This document shows positions 1 to 6,247 of a DNA stretch of 7,190 nt, one piece after another; positions within the stretch are counted from its first letter, which is position 1, and each line of letters begins with the position of its first letter. Origin of the DNA: Candidatus Zixiibacteriota bacterium (lineage in GTDB: Bacteria > Zixibacteria > MSB-5A5 > GN15 > FEB-12); contig QNAG01000136.1 in assembly GCA_003641415.1 (NCBI GenBank), forward strand, positions 1-7,190. The letters are read 5' to 3'. A program made the translations under genes and the position numbers. The notes below the pieces were generated by a model. That model was not told where the DNA came from. It did not search any database and saw only the letters and a list, made by a program, of their open reading frames with translations.

Positions 1-186
1 CCTGACATTGGAGTCATAATTATGACTGGCTTTGGCGACACTTATACCGTCAAAGATGCACTGTTGTTGGGAGCGGATGAATACATCACGAAACCGTTTA
101 AAAGCTATGAGATTTCCCTGATTGTTGAAAGGGCATACTGGCGGATACTATCCAACAAGGAAAAATCAACTCAGGGGAGCAAATAG
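1..186 (+). CDS. Response regulator receiver domain, C-terminal fragment (5' end outside window)
   Basis: This is the last 61 residues of a two-component receiver (REC) domain; the phospho-acceptor Asp lies upstream of the window. The reading frame is open from base 1 to a TAG at 184-186. Visible landmarks are the beta4 strand ending in IIMTG with the conserved Thr (visible residue 9), the aromatic switch position Tyr28 in ADEYITKPF, and the conserved beta5 Lys31 followed by cis-Pro32. After KPF there is only one helix (about residues 34-50) and a short polar tail, so no output domain follows. It is either a stand-alone CheY/Spo0F-like receiver or a protein whose other domain is N-terminal. 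It ends 5 bp before the fapA-like gene and supplies that gene's ribosome binding site from its own last codons, so co-transcription is likely. REC family assignment is confident; the partner kinase is unknown. Confidence 0.88.
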   Translation, partial: PDIGVIIMTGFGDTYTVKDALLLGADEYITKPFKSYEISLIVERAYWRILSNKEKSTQGSK

Positions 187-191
187 AAACC

Positions 192-1622
192 ATGTCGACG
201 AAAACAGGAACCTCAACCCAATCAGCACCTACGACAATTGTGAGAGTCGTAATTGCCAAAGATACCATGACAGCTATGATGGCTATCAGTAAACCTCCTC
301 CTGGAGCTAGTGAAGCTACAATGGATGACGTTAAGAAGGCGATTGAACGCGTCGGCTTGGTACATGGAATAGACCAGGAAGCGATCGAACGGGCGCTGGT
401 GAAACGGGAATGGGATACGCCGGTTCGCATAGCGGAAGGTACCCGACCAGTCAAAGGGAAAGATGCTACCTTCGAATATACTTTTGAAAAGGAACGTGAT
501 AACACTCCAAAAGAAGACGATAATGGTCACATTGACTACCGATCTTTAAGTTTTATCCAAAACGTGAAAGAAGGTCAGGTTCTGATTAAGAAGACCCCAC
601 CCACCGAGGGAGATGATGGAACCAATGTAAAGGGGAATCCTGTCAAAGCAGCTAAAGGTAGAGACCTTCCTATCCAATCAGGGAAAAACACCAAAGTTTC
701 TGAAGATGGGTTGTCATTGATAGCTACTGCCAGTGGGTCCATTGTTCTAACTCGTGACGGTATTTCGGTCAACGATGTTACTGCCATCAGGGGCGATATA
801 GACATGAGGGTCGGTAATATCGATTGTGCCGGGTCGGTAACGGTCGATGGTCAGATTAAAACCGGATTTCACGTTAATGTAGGCGGCAACCTTGACGTAC
901 GTGGGAGTGTTGAAGACTGCTATATAGATTGTCAGGGGAATATCATAATCAAGGGTGGTTGCTTCGGTAAAGGCGAGGGAAGGATTAAGGCACAAGGAGA
1001 TATTGTTCTCAAGTTTGCCGAGGGGCAAGTAATAGAATCGGAAAGCAGCGTGACGGTGGGAGGACAACTACTCAATTGCCATGTTACTGCCAAGGAACGG
1101 ATTGATGTCTGTGGAAGAAAAGGCTTCATAATTGGTGGAGCAATTCATGCTGGCAAGGAGATTAGAGCTTCAGTGGCAGGATCTGATACCGGAACAACTA
1201 CTAATCTATATGTTGCCTATGATGCTGAACTTATGAGCGAATATGAACATATAACTCAGGAAATCACCCGGGTTCAAGCAGATATCGAACGTGTCAAAAA
1301 GACTCTGTACAGTTTGTATCGCCTTCAAACCGACGGGAAACTCGATGATAGCAAGGCAGCAATCCTGAAAAAACTCGAGGAATTTCAAGCCAGTGTTCCG
1401 GAAGCTCTTAAGTCACTAGAAGAAACCAAAGCCAGCCTTGAAGAAAGAATGAAAGAGTTTGATGATGCTCAGATCATCATCAAAGATACTATATTCCCCG
1501 GGGTAGTAGTTCACTTTGGACCGGTATACCGCGAGTTCACAGATATCCAGAAATCCTGCAAACTCACGCTCGAAGGAAATCGAGTCATGGTTTCAGCATG
1601 GAATGGTGATGATAGCGATTGA
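192..1622 (+). CDS. FapA/DUF342 family protein (flagellar assembly protein A-like)
   Basis: A 476-residue protein with the full DUF342/FapA layout. Residues 16-100 form the N-terminal FapA domain (VRVVIAKDTMTA, a PPPGA loop, a helix with the VxxAIxRxGxxxGI pattern, then IAEGTRPVKGKDA). Residues 125-165 carry the family signature VKEGQVLIKKTPPTEGDDGT, then NVKGNPVKAAKGRD and GKN. Residues 195-330 are short Gly-rich beta repeats (GDIDMRVGNIDCAGSVTVDG, GGNLDVRGSV, QGNIIIKGGC, GGAIHAGKEI), as expected of a right-handed beta-helix. Residues 348-430 are a coiled coil, and the C-terminus is the usual VHFGPVYREF segment. In Vibrio, FapA is linked to flagellar assembly and polar localisation, but many DUF342 proteins occur without flagella, and no flagellar gene is visible here. 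No signal peptide or TM segment is seen, so it is probably cytoplasmic. The ATG at 192 has AGGGGAG at 173-179; an internal ATG at 267 would cut the first domain. Confidence 0.9.
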   Translation: MSTKTGTSTQSAPTTIVRVVIAKDTMTAMMAISKPPPGASEATMDDVKKAIERVGLVHGIDQEAIERALVKREWDTPVRIAEGTRPVKGKDATFEYTFEKERDNTPKEDDNGHIDYRSLSFIQNVKEGQVLIKKTPPTEGDDGTNVKGNPVKAAKGRDLPIQSGKNTKVSEDGLSLIATASGSIVLTRDGISVNDVTAIRGDIDMRVGNIDCAGSVTVDGQIKTGFHVNVGGNLDVRGSVEDCYIDCQGNIIIKGGCFGKGEGRIKAQGDIVLKFAEGQVIESESSVTVGGQLLNCHVTAKERIDVCGRKGFIIGGAIHAGKEIRASVAGSDTGTTTNLYVAYDAELMSEYEHITQEITRVQADIERVKKTLYSLYRLQTDGKLDDSKAAILKKLEEFQASVPEALKSLEETKASLEERMKEFDDAQIIIKDTIFPGVVVHFGPVYREFTDIQKSCKLTLEGNRVMVSAWNGDDSD

Positions 1623-1882
1623 TAAATCGTATTAACCTGGACAGATAAAAACATACTTTTTATTGCCAACCTAACAACCTCTGACCCTTTCCAATTCTAT
1701 CTTCCGTAAATACTTGTCATGTTAGAAAAAGCTAAGCTTGGGGCTTTATATTAATAACTACCATCATTAATCCGATTGCCGGTCTGATGAGTAAGAAATT
1801 AAGTGTTGTGCTCAGGGAGACTCGTGCTTTACTTTGGGTTTTGAAACCCGGAGAAATGATTCCGGCTATTTTCGACTGGGTG

Positions 1883-1919
1883 GTCGGCTCAAACTTGTTT
1901 GGGGCGGGTTTGACCCGAC
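1883..1919. repeat. 12-bp imperfect inverted repeat bordering the tandem repeat
   Basis: GTCGGCTCAAAC (1883-1894) pairs with GTTTGACCCGAC (1908-1919) at 11 of 12 positions around a 13-nt G-rich loop. A nested CAAAC-TT-GTTTG palindrome lies at 1890-1901. The right arm overlaps the beginning of the first 145-bp tandem unit, so this hairpin marks the left edge of the repeat block. Confidence 0.75.
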
Positions 1920-2209
1920 ATATATTTGAACCCACAGCAAGCTGTGGGGCACCCGGCAATTCAACGGCGGACACAAGGCCCGCCGCTACGCGAAACCATG
2001 TAGGTCAAGCCACCTGTCGGCTTGAGATTGAAAATATAAAATGAGGTGCTGACTGCGACCTGACATATGTTTGAACCCACAGCAAGCTGTGGGGCACCCG
2101 GCAATTCAACGGCGGACACAAGGCCCGCCGCTACGCGAAACCATGTAGGTCAAGCCGCCTGTCGGCTTGAGATTGAAAATATGACATAAGGTGCTGACTG
2201 CGACCTGAC
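1912..2209. repeat. Tandem direct repeat, two 145-bp hairpin-rich units plus an 8-bp partial third
   Basis: Unit 1 is 1912-2056 and unit 2 is 2057-2201; GACCTGAC at 2202-2209 starts a third. The units align without gaps and differ at six positions that I counted (1916, 1924, 2012, 2038, 2040 and 2043, each against the base 145 further on), about 96% identity. Each unit contains four potential hairpins: A, CCCACAGC-AA-GCTGTGGG (1931-1948); B, CGGCGG/CCGCCG around a 9-nt loop (1965-1985); C, CAAGCC(A/G)/CGGCTTG around CCTGT (2006-2024); D, AGGTGC/GCGACCT with one bulge (2044-2061). Modules B and C recur elsewhere in the window in reverse orientation. The block stops at 2209, one base before the purine-rich Shine-Dalgarno region of the DUF2723 gene, so its hairpins would lie in that gene's leader if transcription starts upstream. 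Confidence 0.93.
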
Positions 2210-2212
2210 TGA

Positions 2213-2218
2213 GAGGAG
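2213..2218 (+). promoter_or_regulatory. Ribosome binding site of the DUF2723 gene
   Basis: GAGGAG lies 12 bases before the ATG at 2231, a slightly long spacing. It immediately follows the end of the tandem repeat, so the repeat boundary respects the translation start signal. No well-formed promoter was found between the repeat and the start. Confidence 0.6.
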
Positions 2219-2230
2219 TTATTTGCAGAT

Positions 2231-5002
2231 ATGACCGCTATTAAAACTGAGCGATTCGATCGAACCAACGCTGTTCTGGCAGCAGTTGTGTTTATGGTAT
2301 CATTCATCATTTACGCAATGACAGTTCAACGGTCTTTTTCCTTTTGGGACTGTGGAGAATTTATTGCCTGTTCTTATATTCTGGGTATTCCCCACCCCCC
2401 GGGCACGCCGCTTTTTGTGTTATTGGGAAGAGTGATTTCTCTGATACCTTTCGTAGAGGACATATCATACCGTATCAATTACCTTTCGGTTATAGGGTCG
2501 GCCCTGACAGCGGCGTTCAGCTATCTCTTAACAGTGCGAATAGTTGGTTACTTCTTTGGTGACGCCCGGCATGAGAAACTTAATCGTTTCATTGCTTATA
2601 TCGGCGGACTGGCCGGTGGATTTTTCGTGGCTTTCTCCAACACCAACTGGGCCAATTCCGTAGAGGCTGAAGTATACGGGCTGGCGTTGTGGTTGTCGGT
2701 CATGATTGTCTGGCTCACCGTGCGGTATTTCGAGCAACGAGGAACAACAGGGGGGCAACTTACGCTTATTTTGATCTTCTACTTGGCGATGGTTGGTATT
2801 GGTATTCACATGACCGTCTTTCTGGTGGTTCCTGTTTGCGCCCTGTTAGTAATCCTTCGCCGTGGCGCCTCTGTTCGCGATTGGTCAATTCTTTGTGGTT
2901 TTGTTCTGTTTGAATTACTATTGATTTTTGTTTTATCCATGACTTCGTCCACAGCAGCTCAGGGCAGCAAGATGTTCTACTTATTCACCGCAGTCGGAGC
3001 TGTCGTTCTCTTTGTGCTTCTCTATAAAAAGATAAACTGGGCGGTGCTGGTGGCGGTAGGATCGCTGTCGACAATAATGGTAAGTTTCTCGCTCTATATG
3101 AAAGCCATTCCGATCGCAGCAATACTGATTATCCTGTTGGCTTTCCTGTCAAAGAAGTACAATCTCAACCTGCAGTGGAAAGCTGCCCTGGCGATTATTC
3201 TGGTCGGTTTTATAGGAATGTCGGTTCATGCTTACATACCGATAAGGTCCGCTCTGAATCCGCGCATTGATGAGAATAACCCCTCGCGCGGTTGGGATAC
3301 CTTTGTCAATTATCTTGACCGCAAACAGTACGGGCAGACATCGATGGTTGACCGCATGTTCAAACGTCGCGGGGAATTTGGCAACCAATTTGGCCGACAT
3401 CCGCACATGGGTTTCTGGTCATATTTCGAGGAACAGTATTCCAGCGGGCGATGGGGCTTTGTTCCATTCTTCATTCTTGGAATGATTGGCGTTCTGGTGG
3501 CTATCCGAAAGCGGCTAGAGATTGGCTTGCCGTTTTTCGTGTTGCTTTTAGTGTCCTCGGTGGGGCTTATTTTATACATGAACTTTGCTGACGGTGTGTG
3601 CTATGACGCCCGCACCGGCGATGCCTATCTTGAAGTTCGCAACCGTGATTACTTCTTCACTCCGGCCTTTGTGTTCTTTGGCATTGCGATGGGACTGGGT
3701 GTGGCTGCGGTTATTCAATTCCTTCGCGATAAAATAGCAGCGGGAAATCCCGAACTCAAGAAAACGCTGGTATATGTCAGTTCCGTGCTCGTGTTGTTGC
3801 CGGGGATTTCCCTTGCCAAGAATTACCACATAAATGACCGCTCCGGCAACACAATCCCGTACAATTACGCGGCTAATCTTCTGGACACATGTGAACCAAA
3901 TTCCATCCTGTTCACCTCTGGCGACAACGACACTTTCCCGCTCTGGTGCATTCAGGAGGTTTACAACTACCGCAAGGATGTGCGCGTTGTTAACCTGTCT
4001 TTGCTTAATACGGACTGGTATGTCGAGCAGATGAAAAACCGCTATGATGTCCCTATTTCGCTTTCGGATTCGCAAATTATCTGGTATCCGTATGAAGTTC
4101 AACCAGGGTTTTGGATCGGGCGACCTCTCAAGCCGTTTTATGACCGGCCAAGGAAACGCCACACCTATCTTCAGGCGGGACCTTGGGAAGGGCGGGTATG
4201 GAAAGTTCAGGACATGATGGTGGATGAGATCGTCATTGAAAACAAATGGCGGAATCCTGTTTACTTCAGCTCACCACCTTATGCCGAATCACCTCTTGGA
4301 CTGCGTGATCACGCAACTGCGGTGGGGTTGCTCTACCGTTTGGATAGAGAACCATCTGAGCGGTTGATTGATGCTGACCGGGGTTATGATATAATGATGA
4401 ATGTTTATCGTTACGATGGTTACGCCAATTCGGATGTCTACCGCGATGAAAACGCAACCGGTGTGTTCCTTAGCTATGGCGTCAATGCTGTTCGTATTTT
4501 CGATGAATTCATGAGTCAGGGTAAGAAGGAAAAGGCTCAGAAAATTCTGGAGAAAATCATTAATGTTTACCCGGAATACTGGCAGTCGTATTTGCTCTTG
4601 GGCGATCTCCTTAAAGCCGAAGGAGACAGCGCTGCGCCGGAATCTCTGCTCGTGCAACTTGTTGACACTTTGACATCGTTCGCAGCCTCCAATAAGGAGA
4701 ACCTGTTTTATCTTCAGGATTTGGGTTTGTCGAGGGTGGAACTTGGCCAGTTAAGACAGGACCCGGCTATGGTTGATGAAGGCATCCAACAGTTGTGGGA
4801 AGCTTTCATGATGAATCCCAACAACGGATATAGTTTCCGTAAACTCATCAGTGTATTGGGCAGCCAGCGCCGTTACAGTGACATGCAGCGAGCGGCATCT
4901 ATATTTGGGAACTATAAAATCAATCAGAATGACCCTGCGGTTAAGCAATTGATGGGACTCGGGTTACCATCGGGATTGCCAGCCCCACCACAGGGTCAAT
5001 AG
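2231..5002 (+). CDS. DUF2723 (TMEM260-like) GT-C membrane glycosyltransferase with TPR-like C-terminus
   Basis: A 923-residue polytopic protein. Residues 37-61 (FSFWDCGEFIACSYILGIPH followed by PPGTP) are the DUF2723 signature. The acidic D40/E43 pair sits in the first extracytoplasmic loop after TM1 (about 14-32), where GT-C enzymes keep their catalytic Asp/Glu. I count 14-16 hydrophobic segments between residues 14 and 528. Residues 529-740 form a soluble extracytoplasmic domain with family-typical SGDNDTFPLWCIQEV (563-577), VRVVNLSLLNTDWY (584-597) and NPVYFS. Residues 750-900 are helical and TPR-like (SYLLLGDLLKAEGD, LGLSRVELGQ), ending in a Pro/Gly-rich tail. Human TMEM260, the same family, is reported as a protein O-mannosyltransferase; bacterial members are therefore inferred to transfer sugar from a polyprenyl-linked donor to exported proteins or glycans. 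The acceptor here is unknown. The ATG at 2231 has an upstream GAGGAG, and no complete TM would fit upstream. Confidence 0.92.
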   Translation: MTAIKTERFDRTNAVLAAVVFMVSFIIYAMTVQRSFSFWDCGEFIACSYILGIPHPPGTPLFVLLGRVISLIPFVEDISYRINYLSVIGSALTAAFSYLLTVRIVGYFFGDARHEKLNRFIAYIGGLAGGFFVAFSNTNWANSVEAEVYGLALWLSVMIVWLTVRYFEQRGTTGGQLTLILIFYLAMVGIGIHMTVFLVVPVCALLVILRRGASVRDWSILCGFVLFELLLIFVLSMTSSTAAQGSKMFYLFTAVGAVVLFVLLYKKINWAVLVAVGSLSTIMVSFSLYMKAIPIAAILIILLAFLSKKYNLNLQWKAALAIILVGFIGMSVHAYIPIRSALNPRIDENNPSRGWDTFVNYLDRKQYGQTSMVDRMFKRRGEFGNQFGRHPHMGFWSYFEEQYSSGRWGFVPFFILGMIGVLVAIRKRLEIGLPFFVLLLVSSVGLILYMNFADGVCYDARTGDAYLEVRNRDYFFTPAFVFFGIAMGLGVAAVIQFLRDKIAAGNPELKKTLVYVSSVLVLLPGISLAKNYHINDRSGNTIPYNYAANLLDTCEPNSILFTSGDNDTFPLWCIQEVYNYRKDVRVVNLSLLNTDWYVEQMKNRYDVPISLSDSQIIWYPYEVQPGFWIGRPLKPFYDRPRKRHTYLQAGPWEGRVWKVQDMMVDEIVIENKWRNPVYFSSPPYAESPLGLRDHATAVGLLYRLDREPSERLIDADRGYDIMMNVYRYDGYANSDVYRDENATGVFLSYGVNAVRIFDEFMSQGKKEKAQKILEKIINVYPEYWQSYLLLGDLLKAEGDSAAPESLLVQLVDTLTSFAASNKENLFYLQDLGLSRVELGQLRQDPAMVDEGIQQLWEAFMMNPNNGYSFRKLISVLGSQRRYSDMQRAASIFGNYKINQNDPAVKQLMGLGLPSGLPAPPQGQ

Positions 5003-5011
5003 CCCCGCGAA

Positions 5012-5037
5012 TGTCATCCCGAGCGGAGTCGAGGGAC
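5012..5037. repeat. Short imperfect inverted repeat just after the DUF2723 gene
   Basis: A TCATCCCGAG...GTCGAGGGAC sequence begins 10 bases after the stop codon. TCCC (5017-5020) can pair with GGGA (5033-5036), or TCC plus CGA with TCG plus GGA around a small bulge. It resembles interspersed CATCCCGAG-type intergenic repeats that I recall from many bacterial genomes. With no T-tract behind it, it is a poor terminator. Confidence 0.5.
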
Positions 5038-5050
5038 GGCAGCCCCGCAG

Positions 5051-5073
5051 GTCAGGTTGCTTGCCAACCTGAC
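5051..5073. repeat. Hairpin module C variant, 9-bp perfect stem
   Basis: GTCAGGTTG (5051-5059), loop CTTGC, CAACCTGAC (5065-5073). Aligned with module C of the tandem repeat (GTCAAGCCG, CCTGT, CGGCTTGA), it differs at three stem positions on the left arm, and each is matched by the complementary change on the right arm. The flanking bases (GCAG before the stem, GTAG in module C) are also similar, supporting common descent. Confidence 0.85.
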
Positions 5074-5121
5074 ACAGAAGAGACAGACGAGAGTGTCTGC
5101 CACCAACGGAACGATGACAAA

Positions 5122-5152
5122 ACGGCCGCTCTTCGTATTGAGGAGCGGCCGT
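5122..5152. terminator. GC-rich 10-bp stem-loop, likely intrinsic terminator
   Basis: ACGGCCGCTC (5122-5131) and GAGCGGCCGT (5143-5152) pair perfectly around an 11-nt loop, 120 bp after the DUF2723 stop. On the + strand the stem is followed by AGCATATT, not a T-tract, while AAAA precedes it. Read on the minus strand, the stem is followed by TTTTG. It could end + transcription with help from other factors, or leftward transcription as a weak classical terminator. Confidence 0.55.
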
Positions 5153-5282
5153 AGCATATTAGCACGACATAACTTGCTAAGAGGATTTCCATTTACCGAC
5201 ACGGAATAGGAGGTAAGCCACCACTAAACAAAAAGTTGATTAAGTATGTAATATCCGAAACACTACAGATGCAGTTCAGTAG

Positions 5283-5308
5283 GGTGGAACCCTCTTAGCG
5301 GTTCCGCC
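5283..5308. repeat. 9-bp hairpin, first of three in a row
   Basis: GGTGGAACC (5283-5291) pairs with GGTTCCGCC (5300-5308) with one T-G wobble around an 8-nt loop. The next inverted repeat begins at 5309 with no spacer, forming a continuous hairpin array that leads up to the promoter at 5358. Confidence 0.7.
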
Positions 5309-5346
5309 AGCGCCACCGGCGCTGTATTTTGTCACCCCAGCGAAAG
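5309..5346. repeat. 38-bp direct repeat, copy 1 (pairs with 6283-6320)
   Basis: These 38 bases are identical to 6283-6320, 974 bp downstream. The repeat starts with a perfect hairpin, AGCGCC-ACC-GGCGCT (5309-5323), followed by TGTATTTTGTCAC-like spacer sequence. It then runs into the left arm, loop and first base of the right arm of a second hairpin. In this copy the second hairpin is complete (5335-5352). Confidence 0.93.
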
Positions 5347-5352
5347 CTGGGG
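5335..5352. repeat. CCCCAGC hairpin with GAAA tetraloop
   Basis: CCCCAGC (5335-5341), GAAA, GCTGGGG (5346-5352): a perfect 7-bp stem closed by a GNRA-type tetraloop. It ends six bases before the -35 box of the promoter at 5358. With no T-tract, terminator function for + transcription is unlikely. Similar GCGAAAGC-centred hairpins are common interspersed repeats in bacteria. Confidence 0.75.
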
Positions 5353-5357
5353 GTGGG

Positions 5358-5386
5358 TTGACAAACGTTTACACAGTGCGTATAGT
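5358..5386 (+). promoter_or_regulatory. Near-consensus sigma70-type promoter
   Basis: TTGACA at 5358-5363 is a perfect -35 box. After a 17-nt spacer, TATAGT at 5381-5386 is a five-of-six -10 box. Transcription should begin near 5392-5394. The spacer contains the palindrome AAACGTTT (5363-5370), overlapping the -35 box, which could be an operator; that part is speculative. The promoter should drive 5425-5583 and 5568-6182. Confidence 0.75.
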
Positions 5387-5424
5387 CCAGACTCGTATTA
5401 TATGATAGGAAATTATCGAGCACA

Positions 5425-5583
5425 ATGGGCAAAGGCAAAATAGACTGTACTTTAATAAAATGCATGATTGCGTTGTTGGCAACCCCCGAAAAAGACCGTG
5501 TTCTGAAGCTGGTCAAGAGCAAAAAGGTTAAAAACAATAAGAGAGGAGTCCATAAGGAGGATGAGCAATGCGAGGAATCATAG
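5425..5583 (+). CDS. Possible small Lys-rich protein or leader peptide (52 aa)
   Basis: An ATG at 5425 opens a 52-codon frame ending in TAG at 5581-5583. The product starts MGKGKIDCTLIKCMIALLA, continues with a charged TPEKDRVLKLVKSKKVK stretch, and ends in an acidic tail (KEDEQCEES). It has three Cys and many Lys, and no motif I recognise. It lies about 30 nt after the predicted transcription start and overlaps the next gene by 16 bases in another frame, a layout that would allow translational coupling. Against it: the only upstream purine run (AGGA, 5407-5410) is 14 bases from the ATG, which is weak, and a frame this short can occur by chance. An internal ATG at 5464 is an alternative start. 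Function unknown. Confidence 0.3.
   Translation: MGKGKIDCTLIKCMIALLATPEKDRVLKLVKSKKVKNNKRGVHKEDEQCEES
5554..5561 (+). promoter_or_regulatory. Strong ribosome binding site for the zinc-ribbon membrane protein
   Basis: AAGGAGGA, close to the full anti-Shine-Dalgarno complement, ends six bases before the ATG at 5568. It fixes the start of the 204-residue protein. It lies inside the upstream 52-codon frame, so translation of that frame would run through it. Confidence 0.85.
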
Positions 5584-6182
5584 ACGAACGCCAACGTTAC
5601 AAGCTACGACTTAGGGCATACTTTCTGATTGCCTTCAGTTTCATATTGGCAATTGTCGAACATTTATTCTTAGACTCCTATGAATCCAACAAGATCAAAG
5701 AGGTTGTCGTTGTCGTTAGCTCCCTTTCTCTTGCAGGGGGATTGATATGGTTAGCAGTTATACGCCTCCGCCCTCCGATGACAGGTGGCTTTATATACGA
5801 TGGTTCTCCAGATGATTTCCGATTTGTATTTATTGCCGATAAAATCCGACACCGAAAACTACGCTTCAGAGCCTTCTATATTTTTCTGGCAGGCTTAGTG
5901 TTGACGTGGAGTATTGTGTTTCTGGATCCTGAACAATACATACTATACGGTATGTATGTTTCTCTCGCTGGAACCCTGTGTTTCTTGGTAGGTTTAGTGT
6001 GGTGGGTGACCCTGCTTTTCTATACACCAAAAAAGAAAGGGATCAAAGGTACTTGTCCTTACTGCAATACTCGGATAACGGCAGATTTAGAACTTCCGGC
6101 CATTACTTGTCCAGGATGTTTGAAGCGGCTACTCATCAGGAACTATAGATTTGTTACTATCGAAGAAATCAAAGAGAGCTAA
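5568..6182 (+). CDS. Four-TM protein with duplicated two-TM unit and C-terminal zinc ribbon, function unknown
   Basis: A 204-residue protein I cannot assign to a named family. Four hydrophobic segments lie at about 16-35, 46-66, 101-120 and 128-152. The protein is internally duplicated with an offset of about 85 residues: KLRLRAYF (12-19) aligns with KLRFRAFY (97-104), each followed by a TM hairpin with a VFLD/LFLD turn and an SLAG motif before the second TM (SLSLAGG 52-58; VSLAGTL 131-137). Positive residues (KLRLR, RHRKLRFR, KKK 155-157) put both termini and the 67-100 loop in the cytoplasm. Residues 163-184 form a zinc ribbon, CPYC-14-CPGC (C163, C166, C181, C184). Zinc ribbons of this kind bind nucleic acid or protein, or are purely structural. 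The gene has a strong ribosome binding site and its own promoter; it is flanked by repeats and lies convergent to the DUF58 gene. Confidence 0.85.
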   Translation: MRGIIDERQRYKLRLRAYFLIAFSFILAIVEHLFLDSYESNKIKEVVVVVSSLSLAGGLIWLAVIRLRPPMTGGFIYDGSPDDFRFVFIADKIRHRKLRFRAFYIFLAGLVLTWSIVFLDPEQYILYGMYVSLAGTLCFLVGLVWWVTLLFYTPKKKGIKGTCPYCNTRITADLELPAITCPGCLKRLLIRNYRFVTIEEIKES

Positions 6183-6247
6183 TTCATGCACGGACAAAAA
6201 TAGGGATGCAAAGTAAAAATCGTTGAGAAATAGAAAGATAAGCTTCT

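Larger units (their letters stand above)
1623..2230. other. Intergenic gap: unassigned left half, repeat block in the right half
   Basis: About 600 bases with no convincing gene. From 1623 to about 1880 the DNA is AT-rich. The only structures noted are a weak AAAGC/GCTTT stem near 1730-1747 followed by TATATT, a possible but poor fapA terminator, and a GGGTTT-TG-AAACCC palindrome at 1836-1849. No good promoter was found. From 1883 to 2209 the gap is filled by inverted and tandem repeats, annotated separately. Confidence 0.7.
5003..5424. other. Intergenic gap with hairpins, a terminator-like stem and a promoter
   Basis: No gene is convincing before 5425. From 5012 to 5152 the gap carries a series of inverted repeats; 5153-5282 shows nothing I can assign (an isolated TAGGAGGT near 5207 is not followed by a usable start). 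From 5283 to 5352 there are three back-to-back hairpins, and a sigma70-type promoter lies at 5358-5386. Individual elements are listed separately. Confidence 0.7.

Noticed and set aside
1730..1752. Intrinsic terminator after the fapA-like gene
   Set aside because: The stem is only 5 bp with a large loop and no T-tract, too weak to annotate as a terminator.
1787..2044. 85-codon + frame upstream of the DUF2723 gene
   Set aside because: Its second half is the first 145-bp repeat unit translated, no ribosome binding site precedes it, and the peptide resembles no protein family.
2167..2190. Promoter inside the second repeat unit (TTGAGA / TATGAC)
   Set aside because: The spacing between the candidate boxes is only a few bases, and no -10 lies at 16-18 bases.
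1912..2209. CRISPR array
   Set aside because: There are only two units of 145 bp, near-identical over the whole length, with no unique spacers.
3572..4162. 196-residue minus-strand frame inside the DUF2723 gene
   Set aside because: It lies wholly opposite a gene with clear family motifs; long antisense frames are expected from codon bias.
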